From Alitta virens (Eukaryota > Annelida > Polychaeta > Phyllodocida > Nereididae), in contig OW028584.1 in assembly GCA_932294295.1 (NCBI GenBank), forward strand, positions 21,917,638-21,981,637: a stretch of DNA of 64,000 nt. The letters run 5' to 3'. Below the pieces are notes generated by a model, which was given only the letters and a program-made list of their open reading frames with translations, was not told the DNA's origin and searched no databases. This document shows positions 36,820 to 49,300 of this stretch, in pieces (position 1 is the first letter of the stretch; the number at the start of each line of letters is the position of its first letter). The position numbers and the translations under genes were made by a program.

Positions 36820-39800
36820 CAGCACAGGCATGGCCATCATGCCACTATATAGGATGTCAATTGTGTAGCACCTAGTACTGGATTGTTCACAGAGTGCCCA
36901 TGGTTCGCCTTGAAACTTTGTCTCATGAGAGACTCAGCCACCATGTGCTATAAGCATAAATTGATGGCTCTTCAATATATATATATATAAATTAATCTGA
37001 GGAGATAGGATTCAAGTTATGTATTCTATCGGATCGCACAGAATCAGAATCAGAATTTCTTTTATTTTCCATACATACACTTACTGTTGCTGCTGCTATA
37101 TTATATCATTAATGAAATGGATGATAAAGTATGAATTATGGAGGGAGACCCCCTCAAGGCAATTTGCCGCTTCTTGGAGGCCACCCACAAGCATCATAAA
37201 GACTGGTCATACTGATAGAAGTCCTAGTGTTATGAAATTTTTATTAATTTTTTCACGGCTTTGACTGAAATTACAATACACAGTACAAGGCCAGTTAACC
37301 AGGACTTCAAAAATGCAATATATTAAGTAGCCCAGCAAGGCCTGGTAATTGCTTCTGTCCATCTTAATGACTCTTAAAGAAAAAAGAAAATTATCAAACA
37401 ACAGCCCACACATGTGGAATGGACACACTCTCTCTACAAAGGTACACCAAAACAAATGCAGTAAATTGCCAGATACAAATTTATTCAAACGATAAGAAAA
37501 ACAGTGACAATTTATTTCTCAGAAAATACCTGGAAGTTGTGCAAGTATGGATTTCTATTTGGTAACACCATGCAATATAATGGTATTATACATAATCTAA
37601 CGCTGAAGTTACTAAGAAGAGCACAAAAATAGAAATAATATTTTGTGGGCCACAGATCTATAGATGAGTTACAGTGGAATGCATTTAATTTGACAAAAGA
37701 ATAGTAAAGATTCAAATAAATTTCTCTCTGGAGTCTTAAATAAGGGAAGTGGACGGTTAGTCTATTTATTCTTAAAACTAAACAACACAATACAACAACA
37801 GCCTAATTAAATTTAACCGAACAACATTATACAGCCGTAATCTTTACTCAACACTGTAGATAACATCACAGAATAAGAATATGAAGATGTGCTACATGTA
37901 TAAGTATGGTCCAATAATTTGTGTGTCAAAAATGAGGGCCTACTCCCCTTGGACATTGCTGAAATTGATGGCTTTCATTGACTCGTATGGCATCATTTGG
38001 ATCCTATTTAAATGTTAGCAATGAGTCCCTTTAACTTAAAATCATAAATCAATTTAAGTAAATTTTATAATATCGAATAATCCACAGACATTGTTTACTT
38101 AGATGTACAGCAACTACAGCATCAGTGCTAAGATGTAATTCCAATTTTCATTATTAAATTTTGTTATGCCAATAATAAATAGATACAATTTATATTTGAT
38201 CGTCACATTATTTAAGCCGCAGAGCTGTGAGTGTTAATATTGCAGTTTGTTTAGTATTTCAGCGTGATGATAAAACGAAGTAACATCTGCATGTTCTTAA
38301 TCTGTACAATTATAAAGCGAAGTAACATCTGCATGTTCTTAATCTGTACAATTATAAAGCGAAGTAACATCTGCATGTTCTTAATCTGTACAATGATAAA
38401 ACGATAATAACACAGACCAGCAGACATGACTCATAGATGCACCAAGAAAAGAACTATGAATACTCCTAAGTAACATCGGTATCACACAGTATGATTTCCT
38501 TCAAATTTTTACAAATCAATCAGTATTCTGCAAACACAACAAGTAGATCAACCCGTAAGTTTTGTAGCTAGCGCATTGATTACTTATAGATGATTTGCAC
38601 TTCGTAGATCGGTAACAAAGAATCAGTATACACCCCAATATATTAAAAATATATTTCCCAGTTATAAGGTTATACTGCAATTGAGATGGTAAAATCCAAA
38701 ATGGCGTCCAAGATGGCCACCAGTACACTTTCTGATATAGTGAATGTCCTTGCTCAAGAAGTACACCACAGGGGGCAGTATGCAGTTTAATCTATTTGAG
38801 ATTTATTAGGGATATAAAAAGCATGCATTAACTATTTGAATACAGTTACAGCATCAGCTAATCTATTTGATCCCATAGGCATGCTTTAAAACAATTAACA
38901 CATCAAATTTACAACAATGGTATTTTTAATAACCATTTATAAATAGAAGAATCTGATTATAACAACATCATAGGGTTATCATTAGTTAGAAATTGTATGA
39001 ACAACACTGATCCTTGAGTATATATACGTCAACAATCTACAGTATCAATCTTGATTATTATGATATATAAATTTTATAAATTTCAAGCGTGCGCTTTCGT
39101 AATATGTTTTGATCATGCGCGCAAGTGATTTAAAGCGCTACAAAAAGTCACTATACATGATAAATGGATAACTAGAGCACACGTAATGATTGCACTATTA
39201 TGCATCTTGAAGCTTTGATATATCATCTTTTTTTATTTTACAATATCAAAAGGCAGCTTCCGATTCTGTCTTGCAGAATTCTGCAGTATTTTTTCTCTCC
39301 TTTGAACTTCTTACAGTGAACTATACAGATATTTCACCCAGAATAGCTAACATGTTGTAAACTAACTCTGCATGTACAATAACTTCATTATGCTATATGG
39401 TTTCGAAAACATTACAAAGCAGTCTGCACTTTCCTCTCGAAATGTTTTGAAATTTACATTATACCTTTGAATTCACTTCTGACATGCAAAGTTCATGTCT
39501 GATATGAGAATTTTTCCACATGCCTTTGTCTCGTCAACATTTGAGCAATGTAGCCTAGGTATATAAACTAAACTCTCATAAGTTTTCTTCAGTTTTTATA
39601 AAGGCTGTTTTCACGTCATTTTATACCTATTTCACTCCAGAGGGCGCAGCAGTCTAATAACAGCAACAATGCCACCTAGTGCCATTCCACAAAACTACAA
39701 TCTTTACACTTCCAGTTCACTAATTTTGGATTTAATTCTTCTGAAGTCATGAACTTTATGATTGGTGTTTCGAAATGATAGACTGGGTTTTCCTTAATAA

Positions 39801-40160
39801 CTGTGCCAGCTGTATATTCAGCTATACTCTGATGACACCATTTGGCATGCTGTATCACTTAACTATTGGTAGATACCAGCACAATTCGTTATTTATTAAT
39901 ACATGCAAAATACAGTAGTACACATTCTTGAACACAGGAATCTGTATCATATTCTCAACCTCAAATACTTGAATGAAACACCATCATATGACAGTTTTGG
40001 GTTTCCTCGTTAACCTACCTAACTCTACAAAACTATTCAGCCTTTTTTACAACATAATATAACTTATGGGTGACTTTAACGCATGTGATGTTATATTTAC
40101 AAAACAAAGTCTTCGTACAGCTTCAAGAAGACACAAACTGACAGCTCATAATCTGAAAAA
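36820..40160 (-). other. Non-coding, probably includes the GRINA-like 3' UTR
   Basis: It lies downstream of the minus-strand stop at 40161. Three short minus-strand ORFs show no family resemblance. TTTATT (reverse AATAAA) occurs several times; the poly(A) site is not decidable. Confidence 0.4.
38275..38400. repeat. 42-bp tandem repeat, three copies
   Basis: The unit starts (A/G)CGAAGTAACATCTGCATG at 38275, 38317 and 38359. The copies are nearly identical, which suggests recent duplication. Confidence 0.95.
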
Positions 40161-40307
40161 CTACTCCGAAGTACCGAAGAATGACAGAATGATCAAGAAT
40201 AGATAGACGACATCCAAGTACAGCTGCAGAGATCCGAAGATGTACTCCTCAGGACTCAGCTCATGTTTGCGTCCACCAATCAGCATCTGTGTGTCATAGG
40301 CCAGGAA
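40161..40307 (-). CDS. GRINA-like exon 10: last helices and stop
   Basis: Encodes FLAYDTQMLIGGRKHELSPE, EYIFGSLQLYLDVV, and ends FFGTSE with TAG at 40161-40163. This C-terminal block is the most conserved part of the Lifeguard family. Confidence 0.96.
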   Translation of the reverse strand, partial: FLAYDTQMLIGGRKHELSPEEYIFGSLQLYLDVVYLFLIILSFFGTSE

Positions 40308-43300
40308 CTGCAAAATCAGATAGTGATAGTAGATACCAGCATATTTGATATTTACATGCAAAATAGAGTAATGTTGCATTTTTCAATACAGCTATCTTTA
40401 GTCTATTTTACACCTAAAATACTTCATGAGACACCATAGCATAAATCATGCATTCTACAACTTCGTTATAGCACACTGAAGCCTGACAATATAAAAATAA
40501 ATTCAAGTTTGTTCAACATCTCAACTTTACAATTCCAAAAAATTATTAAGTCCCACCTCATTGGTAAGCACCAACCATAAAAATTATTGATGGATATTTA
40601 CATTCTGCCTAACATGTCGACTTTAATTATTGTACTAATGGCTCCAGCTCGATAAGCTTAGGCTTGTACTGGAGCATAATAAACACATACATACAATCTT
40701 GGAATCAGTTTTACAACAAAATTAATATTAATTGCTCTTACCATTGTTATAAAAAAAGGTTGAATCAATCTCTATTATTAAATCACTTTAGTTTACAACA
40801 ATTATTTTAATTGCATTGTGGTAGATAAGATAAATTTTATTGACAATTTTTTAGGTCAAATTTGACCTATTTGTCATAACTATATATCCACCGGTTTTTG
40901 TTCTGTAAATAGCAAAGTTTTTATTTTTCTTAAATGTTTTAATTAAAACAGGAGCCAATATGCCTTATGGCATCTGTTTCCTTTTTTTATGTACAGTATA
41001 CTTGTATGTCTACCTTATATATAGATGTATGTATTTTTGTACTACTGTACATAAGATAAATAAAGTTTAAATTTCAAAAACATACATGATAAAAAAGAAA
41101 ACAAGAAACTTACCAGTGAGAAGACCAGGGCTGCGACAGCTCCATAGACACATCTCAGGATCTGTAAATGCGAACCGAACTTTAAAATACTGAACATATC
41201 AAGCCAACATACTGATGGTTGCAGTCAAACAGTTATACACAAGTGCAGTGTTCCAGCTAGGCCATTTAAACATGGCGCTGTGCCATGGACGCCACTTGCG
41301 CCATGCCCAATTTTGTCAGCGCCATGCCCAAAATTAAGTGAAGACCCTTTTTCTTTTTTTTTTTTTTAAACTAGCTGGGCGCCCTATTTCTACTTAGGTA
41401 CCCTAATATGATTCTTGTGCGCCATGCCCAATTCAAATCCTAGCTAAAAAACACTGCATGTGCCAAGTTTGGAACAATGAAATTTTGATATATAAACTTG
41501 AAAATATCCTTTAACATCATGCTACAACCATAGCAATAAAAGTAGGTGAAATCGTAAAGCAAAATATCTGATTGGTAAGGTTTTTTAACATTTAATTTCT
41601 AACCCAAAGACGGCAATTGTCCTGTGTATATTGCAGATGCTTCATTTGAAAGTCACCATAACTGATTTATTTTTGATTTATTTTTAATATACTCACATAG
41701 TTGGGTCCCCAGACACTGTAGACGACGATACACGCAATTCCGAAGAAGAACAGGACCATGCTGAGAGCAAAGATGAGTCCGGAGCACATCGTAAAGTCAA
41801 TCTGAATCATAACAGGATAAATTCATTAAACATCAAAGCTTCTATCATACAATTAAGATGCTTTACATATCTATAATCAGTCAAACATCCCTCGCTCTGA
41901 AATTTCAGATGTTTTACTTTCTAGTAGTTCTTTCTATCTTAAATGGCCAAATTTATCTATTCCTTGATGCTTAACAAAGGTTTAGCCTAAATATATCACA
42001 GCTTCACTTATAGCGGATAATAATATAGCTGAATGCAATGTGGTGTAGCCCAGTTCACTTTGCAAGTGTGCTAGCAATGTCACTATTGTTTTGCATTTCT
42101 GGGATGCTCTTTTGTTTACAGCGAAGTATAGGCAATTGTTTGTCATCTTAAGACTGTTTTCTAACAACTTTGCCACCCCCTTTCTGACTTTAAAACTTTA
42201 ATTGGACGACGTCTGTTGACATCTAGTCAGGGCTGTTGCATTTAAAAAAGAGGGGGGGGGGGATAGACAGCAAAATTGTCAGACTCTCCCCCCCCAATTC
42301 TGCTTCTTTTTGCTTTTTGACAACCCCCCCCCCCCTTTTTTTTTTATACATTAAGATATTAAGAAAATACTGGTCAACCACCCCCCTCCCCCTCTTTTGG
42401 AGAACCCCCATCCCCCGCTTTTTCAAAACCCTTCCTAATCCACACCCCCCCACCCCCCCCCCCCTCCTTTTTTTCATTTGGCAGTAAGAAGGTCCACTGT
42501 CTTTGGCCGCAGCTGCAGATCTGTAGATCTATACTCTATAGTATATGACTTTGACATACCTTCGTCTGAATAGCGAATAGCGAGATAGCTATGCATACTG
42601 CTGCCGTTATTCCCAAAGCGATCAGAACAATGTTGGTGCTGTAGAAGCTGAAATAATCAATCACAAATAAATCAGGTCTTAAAGACATTATCTGACGGGT
42701 CAAAATAGTAACCTCTCGCCTACCATGACAACAAGGAGAACAAGACACTTTTTTTCATCCATAATGTCATCAATTATGTCCACAAGCTTTACTTATACAA
42801 GCATGTCAGTGTGTTGGACTATTCTATTTTCATGTATTTCTTAACTCTCATTATTATTAATAATCATCAGTTTTATTTCCTTTTTGTCTTTTGCATATAA
42901 ACCTATTCCAACAGTTCTGGATAAATGACTGAATTGCAGAGTAACACCTGTTTTAGCTTTCCTTCATTAACTTAACAAGTGTTTTCTTGATCCTAATGTG
43001 ATTTATCATGTCTTTGGATCAAAATAAAGTCTACTGTCTCTTGCACTGTCTGTATTCATTAACAGATTTCCATAGTTAGATTTCCGAGCGGTGTTGTAAA
43101 CAAACTTTACTGACCTGCTGATTGTTGCTGTCATGTAAGAAAATGCAAGAGTCTGCAAAAGAAAAAAATAAGAAGTTAAACAAAATGTTAATTTTAGCCC
43201 CATGTGATTGATGTCTGTCCTAAAGTTTACTTAATTACAATGAGGCTAGTGTGTGAAAACGGAAGAGTGTTATCATCTGTGTATGTATAAGCAGTACACA

Positions 43301-46300
43301 ATATTATGTTCCGCAAGAAATCATTTAATAAGATATTGAACAAAAGGGGCCTAGAGACTGACCCTTGGGGAACACCTCTCTTGAGAGATAACCAGTTACT
43401 TTTCATTTGTCCTTTTTTAATTAGTTGATTTCTGCTGGTGAGGTAATTCGTTCACACAAAACATTAAGACTCTTTGATGCTGATTATAGAATGCTTCAGG
43501 GTCTATATAAATCATTTATTTCATTCACAAGTGTACATGGGATATTTGGTAAAAAGGAAATTGTAAATTAGGTAAAAGTCACATTGTACAAATAAAGTCC
43601 ATCATAAAATCAATATCATCACTTGTAAAACCATTAATCACAGCGTCACCATTTCTAAAATCAATAAGTTCTAAGATCAGAGGGATCATATCACAGTCAG
43701 TCTGAATTTGTTTCAACTTGAGGTAGCTGCCCATCACTAAACTCTTTGGTACATCCAAGTGTGTAGCGATCACATGTAATAGTTGGCTTAATCTAGTCAG
43801 TATCCAAGTTTTTGAGCATCATCATGTTTGACACTGTACGTCTCAATAGATATGCATGTTGAGGCATAAATAATATATTATTAATTTGGTACTTACAAAA
43901 ACTAGAAGGCAGATAAAATTTCCAGGCCATTTGCGTCTGACTGAGGGGCAACAGACCATGGCAATATAGGTCACCAAAAACGTAGCACTGAAAAAAAAAA
44001 CATTATGATAAAATACAATAATGAAGCTTCAGTGCATCCTCACACATATATTATACCTATATGCATTTAATAATTCACTGCAAAGGTTTGCATGCCAAGA
44101 AATACAATACGACGTAATGGGTGTTACAACCAATAGCACTTACGGCCAAATTAGCTGACCTTGCAGGGTATATGCGTTTATTTGTCAAATTACAATCATG
44201 CTTACCATGCCGAGAACACTCACTTTTATTTTTCAACAAGCCTTTCGTGCTATTGTTGCTTGGTAAGCAAATTTGTCTTGCCTGGAAAATTACCTTACTG
44301 ACGTTATAATGTTATGAAGAACAACGTTGCGATTTCAGGGTCATTTTATGAAAAAATCTGTTTGGAGATGTTTCCATTCAAGCCATAATTTAATTACCGA
44401 TACATGTTTGCAAAAATAATAAACTTTGAATATCGAAGGTGCTGTTTTATAAAATGTATCACATATCGTCTGTGCCTCGTTTTCGTATTTTGAAGTATTT
44501 GCCAGGCAATATAACTGATCGTGATATTTGATATTCTAAAATGAAATGGTGATATTAGTTTATTTGCCGTAAGCACCATTGGAAGCAGCAATGGGTATCA
44601 CATTGTCTTTAGTTGTTCGGAGCTCCTTAGAGCAATTTTTACTCGATAACTGATGAGGTTTGAGAATCATAATTACAGGATAGCTTAATTCAGGTACATG
44701 TACGTATTATACAGTGCAGTAAAACCACATTCCACATTGTATGTGACAAATTTTTGTCAAGTCTACTAGACTAGGGGTCTACTAGAATCAAAACATACTT
44801 ACTAAGAACACCAGTAGAACCACTGATTTTTCTTCACCCAGTTTTGTGTGGGTTGACTGAAATGAAGTAGACCACATTTATATCAAACATTTTTTTGGTG
44901 TTTTTCACACTGAAAAAATTACCACAAACTCTTTAAGAACCATGCCGATCACTCATGTCAGCAAGTGCCTGTGATGATACATATTAACCATAGGGGTATA
45001 TTGATACTTACTGGAATAAGAAGAAAGCAACAAATGCCACAGTGACAAGGAGTTGTGCCGTCAAAATCAGGTAAACCTGCAAAAGATGAAAAAAATTATT
45101 TTTTGATTTCCCCTTTTATTTAATTATTAAACACAGGTTTGATGGTAGTCTTGATAATTTCAGAACCACAGGCTAGCCTTAGACTTCTGTGCCACAGGCT
45201 TGTCTTAGACTTCTGTGCCACAGGCTTGTCTTAGACTTCTGTGCCACAGGTTAGTCTTAGACTTCCGTGCCACAGGCTAGTCTTAGACGCTAGACTTCCG
45301 TGCCACAGGCTAGTCTTAGACTTCCGTACCACACGCTAGTCTTAGACGCTAGTCTTAGACGCTAGTCTTAGACGCTAGTCTTAGACGCTAGTCTTAGACG
45401 CTAGTCATAGACGCTAGTCATAGACGCTAGTCATAGACGCTAGTCATAGACTTCTGTACCACAGGCTAGTCATAGACTTCTGTACCACAGACTAGTCTTA
45501 GACGCTAGTCTTAGACGCTAGTCTTAGACGCTAGTCTTAGACGCTAGTCTTAGACGCTAGTCTTAGACGCTAGTCTTAGACGCTAGTCTTAGACGCTAGT
45601 CTTAGACGCTAGTCTTAGACGCTAGTCTTAGACGCTAGTACCACAGGCTAGTCATAGACTTCTGTACCACAGGCTAGTCATAGACTTCTGTACCACAGGT
45701 TATTCTTTGGCTGGACATTATATCAGACATACCCTCTTAATGAATGCATGGCGCACGGCCTTGTCAGTAAAGGACTTTCCAGCAAACGCTGCATTCTCAC
45801 TGTCATCGTCCCATGGTTTGTTTTCTGCACCTGCTTGGGCTGGGGTGAACCTCGGCATGGGAGGCGGCATCATGGGGGGACCTGAAATAACCAAATATAT
45901 ACGATATATATCAATGCAAACTTAAAGATAGAACTTTATTGTAAATTAAAAAAAAAAGTAAATTTGTTGTACCAACTTCTAAGTTTACACGAAGAATTTT
46001 TAACCACCATTACAAATGAAATAGCTGGTTTAATCTACTCGAAATTATCAACTGATGAAGGATGAATATTTCGAAAATTTACATCATCACAATCCACCAT
46101 TACGCTCTTACAGTTCTCATAATATTTGTTAAATTATATTATATTCATAAGATGAAGATTATAGAGTCAGATCATCACAATTGTACAGTCAGATCACTAT
46201 CACATGTTACATTATGGCAATGAGATCGGGCTCCAAATTGATAATAAACATTGGCGATTCACGAGCCCCAAAATTAATTTCCAGAATGATAAAAATAATA

Positions 46301-49300
46301 TAATAATAATCTATATTTATATAGCACCTCATCGAAATATCTAAATATCAGGATTTAATTAATTGCATGAGGAAACTATGTTTTTCAAATTCAACTGATT
46401 TCAAACTGTAATCATGATATGAAATTGTAAATATTAGTCATTTGATATATTAACTCTAAATACTACATTAATTTCATTAATAATAAATTTTACAAACACC
46501 ACCTCCTATAAATCTTATCACAATTACACCAACTTAGACAATTTATTAGACATACAAAAAGATGTCTCTGTAAATTGCTATTTTGAACAAACGGAAAATA
46601 AATTCTTGGCTTATCTATATTAATTAACTTACAGGGTTTCCTGGAGATTGATATCAGGGTTGGTAAAAATCATGATTTTGTAAAAAAAATTAAAAAATCA
46701 GATTTTTAAAATTTAAATCAGATTTTTTTAAATGATGGAATTAGGGCTCAAATATTGTCTAGTATGAGCCAAGTTTGATATCTTTCCAGCATTCCTTCTT
46801 AAACTTACTGAACTGTGTTCTAAAAATGAACAAAACTTTGATTTATTTCACAATTTTAATTTTTGAAAAAATCAACTAAAAAAATCATGTAACATTTAAA
46901 TAAATCATGTTTTGAATTATAAAAAATCTAGTTTTCCACTGAACATACTTGTTAAACCATTGCATTGATTTAAATCACTTGATTAAATCTGCAAACCATG
47001 ATTGATGTTTTAGTGGAGAGCAAAAACTGAATACACCTGTAGATCAATTACCTTAGAATTTTTTTGAAGGGGGGGGGGGGGTTTGAAAGTTTATGGATTC
47101 TGGGAAACCCGGACCACCTAGGTAATTAACCCCTCCCAGGTAGTACCTAGTACGCATGTACAACTATTGTACATGACCAATATTCAGTTGTAGTAGGTAC
47201 TTGCCACTGAGGTCGTCACTCAAACCACAGCTAAACATATAATTGTTTGCTTAACCCTGCTAACATATTCAAATAGTTAAACATTTAAAATTAAATACAT
47301 CAGATATTTGTATGCAATCAACATGAGCCATTGATGTTTAAAGGTTGGGTATTTAGAAAAGGAAAGAAATATTATTATACATTTATACAGTCAAACTTGT
47401 CATAACAGCCACCTGTATACAGAGGCATACAGCGGTCACCTGCTGTAAACGAACACTATATTTAAACTCCCTCAGACTGAATTTTTCCTAGTTTTTACCC
47501 CTCTATTAAACGGCAACCTGTCTTAAATGAAAAATTGTTTCCCTTTCCTCAGATGATCACTCTACACAGGTTTGACTGTAGAATGAGAAATTAATAACGA
47601 CAATTTCACTGGGGGGGGGGGGGGGAATTAAATATAACAGAAGTGTATATAAAGCAAAAGACAGACTCATACACATGTAAATAACTAGGGCGTTTCCAGC
47701 GGATGAAGTTGAAACACTTGATCTATTGTGATCCGTGTTGTGTTTTGTGAAAATGAAAGCATCTTGAATACAACACATCAGAGATGAAAGTTATGAAATG
47801 TCGTAGTAATGCGTAATCATGAAACAAATTCAATTACATTTTGCAAGCTATGACAAAAATACTTTCTACAGTCCACTATTTCAACTTTGTGACAAAGACA
47901 ATCTTTTAATATAAAGCTTCATCTTAAAATTAGGCACAGCAACCAAAAATTAAACTGCATCGAGACTAACTTTAGGCCATTTTCTTAAAAATATTCCTGT
48001 TTCGTGTTATGCGACTGTATAGAACATATTAGTGCGTTGCTCTTTTTTTAGATTTCAAACTGTTTCTAGAATATTCTTCTGAGGTAGAAAAAAAAAGAAA
48101 GAATTCCTACCTACCTGATGGGTTTTCAAGTGTCATGTAACCCATAACAGAAATATTTTTAAGGCTGGCCTTATCAATTAGTGGCAAAGAATGCCTGTTT
48201 CTTAAAAAGTATTTTGTCATAGACATTGAACAGACAGACACAAACAGAATGCAAACAAATACTCTTAGCTTCTAAGTTAAATAGAAGAGACTACGACTTG
48301 ACTAGATAAACACAACATTAAAATCTTTACTAATCTATACCACTAGGATCATGCGCATCTCCATCGGTAGAAACTTTGTAGTACGCTCCCCTCCCGTCTG
48401 AGGCAGAAATAAACAGCAAAGGAAAGTTTTCAAAATTCAAAGGACTAAATGAAAAATAAATTAAAACAGTGCACCATTCTGTCATATATTGTAATGCAGT
48501 GCAGTGTTCCAGGTAGGCCATTTGAGCATGAAGCGGTGCCATGTCGTTTTTTTTTGTTTTGTTTTTGCTTTTCGAGTAGCCCGATATGGGTCTGTTTAGG
48601 TGCCCTGATATTCTTCCGCGCCATGCCCAATTGAAATCCTAGCTGGAACACTGCAGTGCTATATAACTTCACTAACCAGCTACCAAGATGCAATAGCAAA
48701 AAGGTATGCTACTTTGGCAAATGTTAAAAGCATGCTATTCTCAATCTACAAAAAAAGTCTCATAATTTACTTCAAACAGGTCTGAGCATTCCTTACTACA
48801 TCATGTACAGTGTCCGCAGCTCATGAAATTTTTTATGGACCACTACTTTTAATGAGGTACTGGTTCCTTCCATGTTCTATCGGTCCATTATTTTTTCCAT
48901 AATATATGTGGCAGGATAACAAATACCCCCTGATAACAGGTATGTCCCTTAATTATACATTAATTATACCAATGTAGTAGTCCTTCTGGCACATATAAAT
49001 GTATGTGGCATGTGGGAATAAAATGACAATGTGCTCATATTATATAGGATAAATAAGATATTGCTTATGTTACCACAAACTTCCACTTTTCCAAACAAAA
49101 TGTATACCCTTCTGCCAACAATGCAGACTACAATTCAGTATATTTATAAGGAGATTCACAATTATTCTTTAAAATAATGGTATGAAGGAAGTAATTAAGG
49201 CTATTTATTATATAAATCCATATTTATCCAAACTTTAATTTTTATATAAATCACAATACAAGTGAGAAAATCTACAAAGCCATTGCAGGGAGACCAGCAT

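Noticed and set aside
42223..42487. Gly- and Pro-rich ORFs on both strands
   Set aside because: They arise from G/C homopolymers in a MITE of family F.
45172..45706. CRISPR-like array
   Set aside because: The units are direct tandem copies without unique spacers, within an intron of an animal gene.
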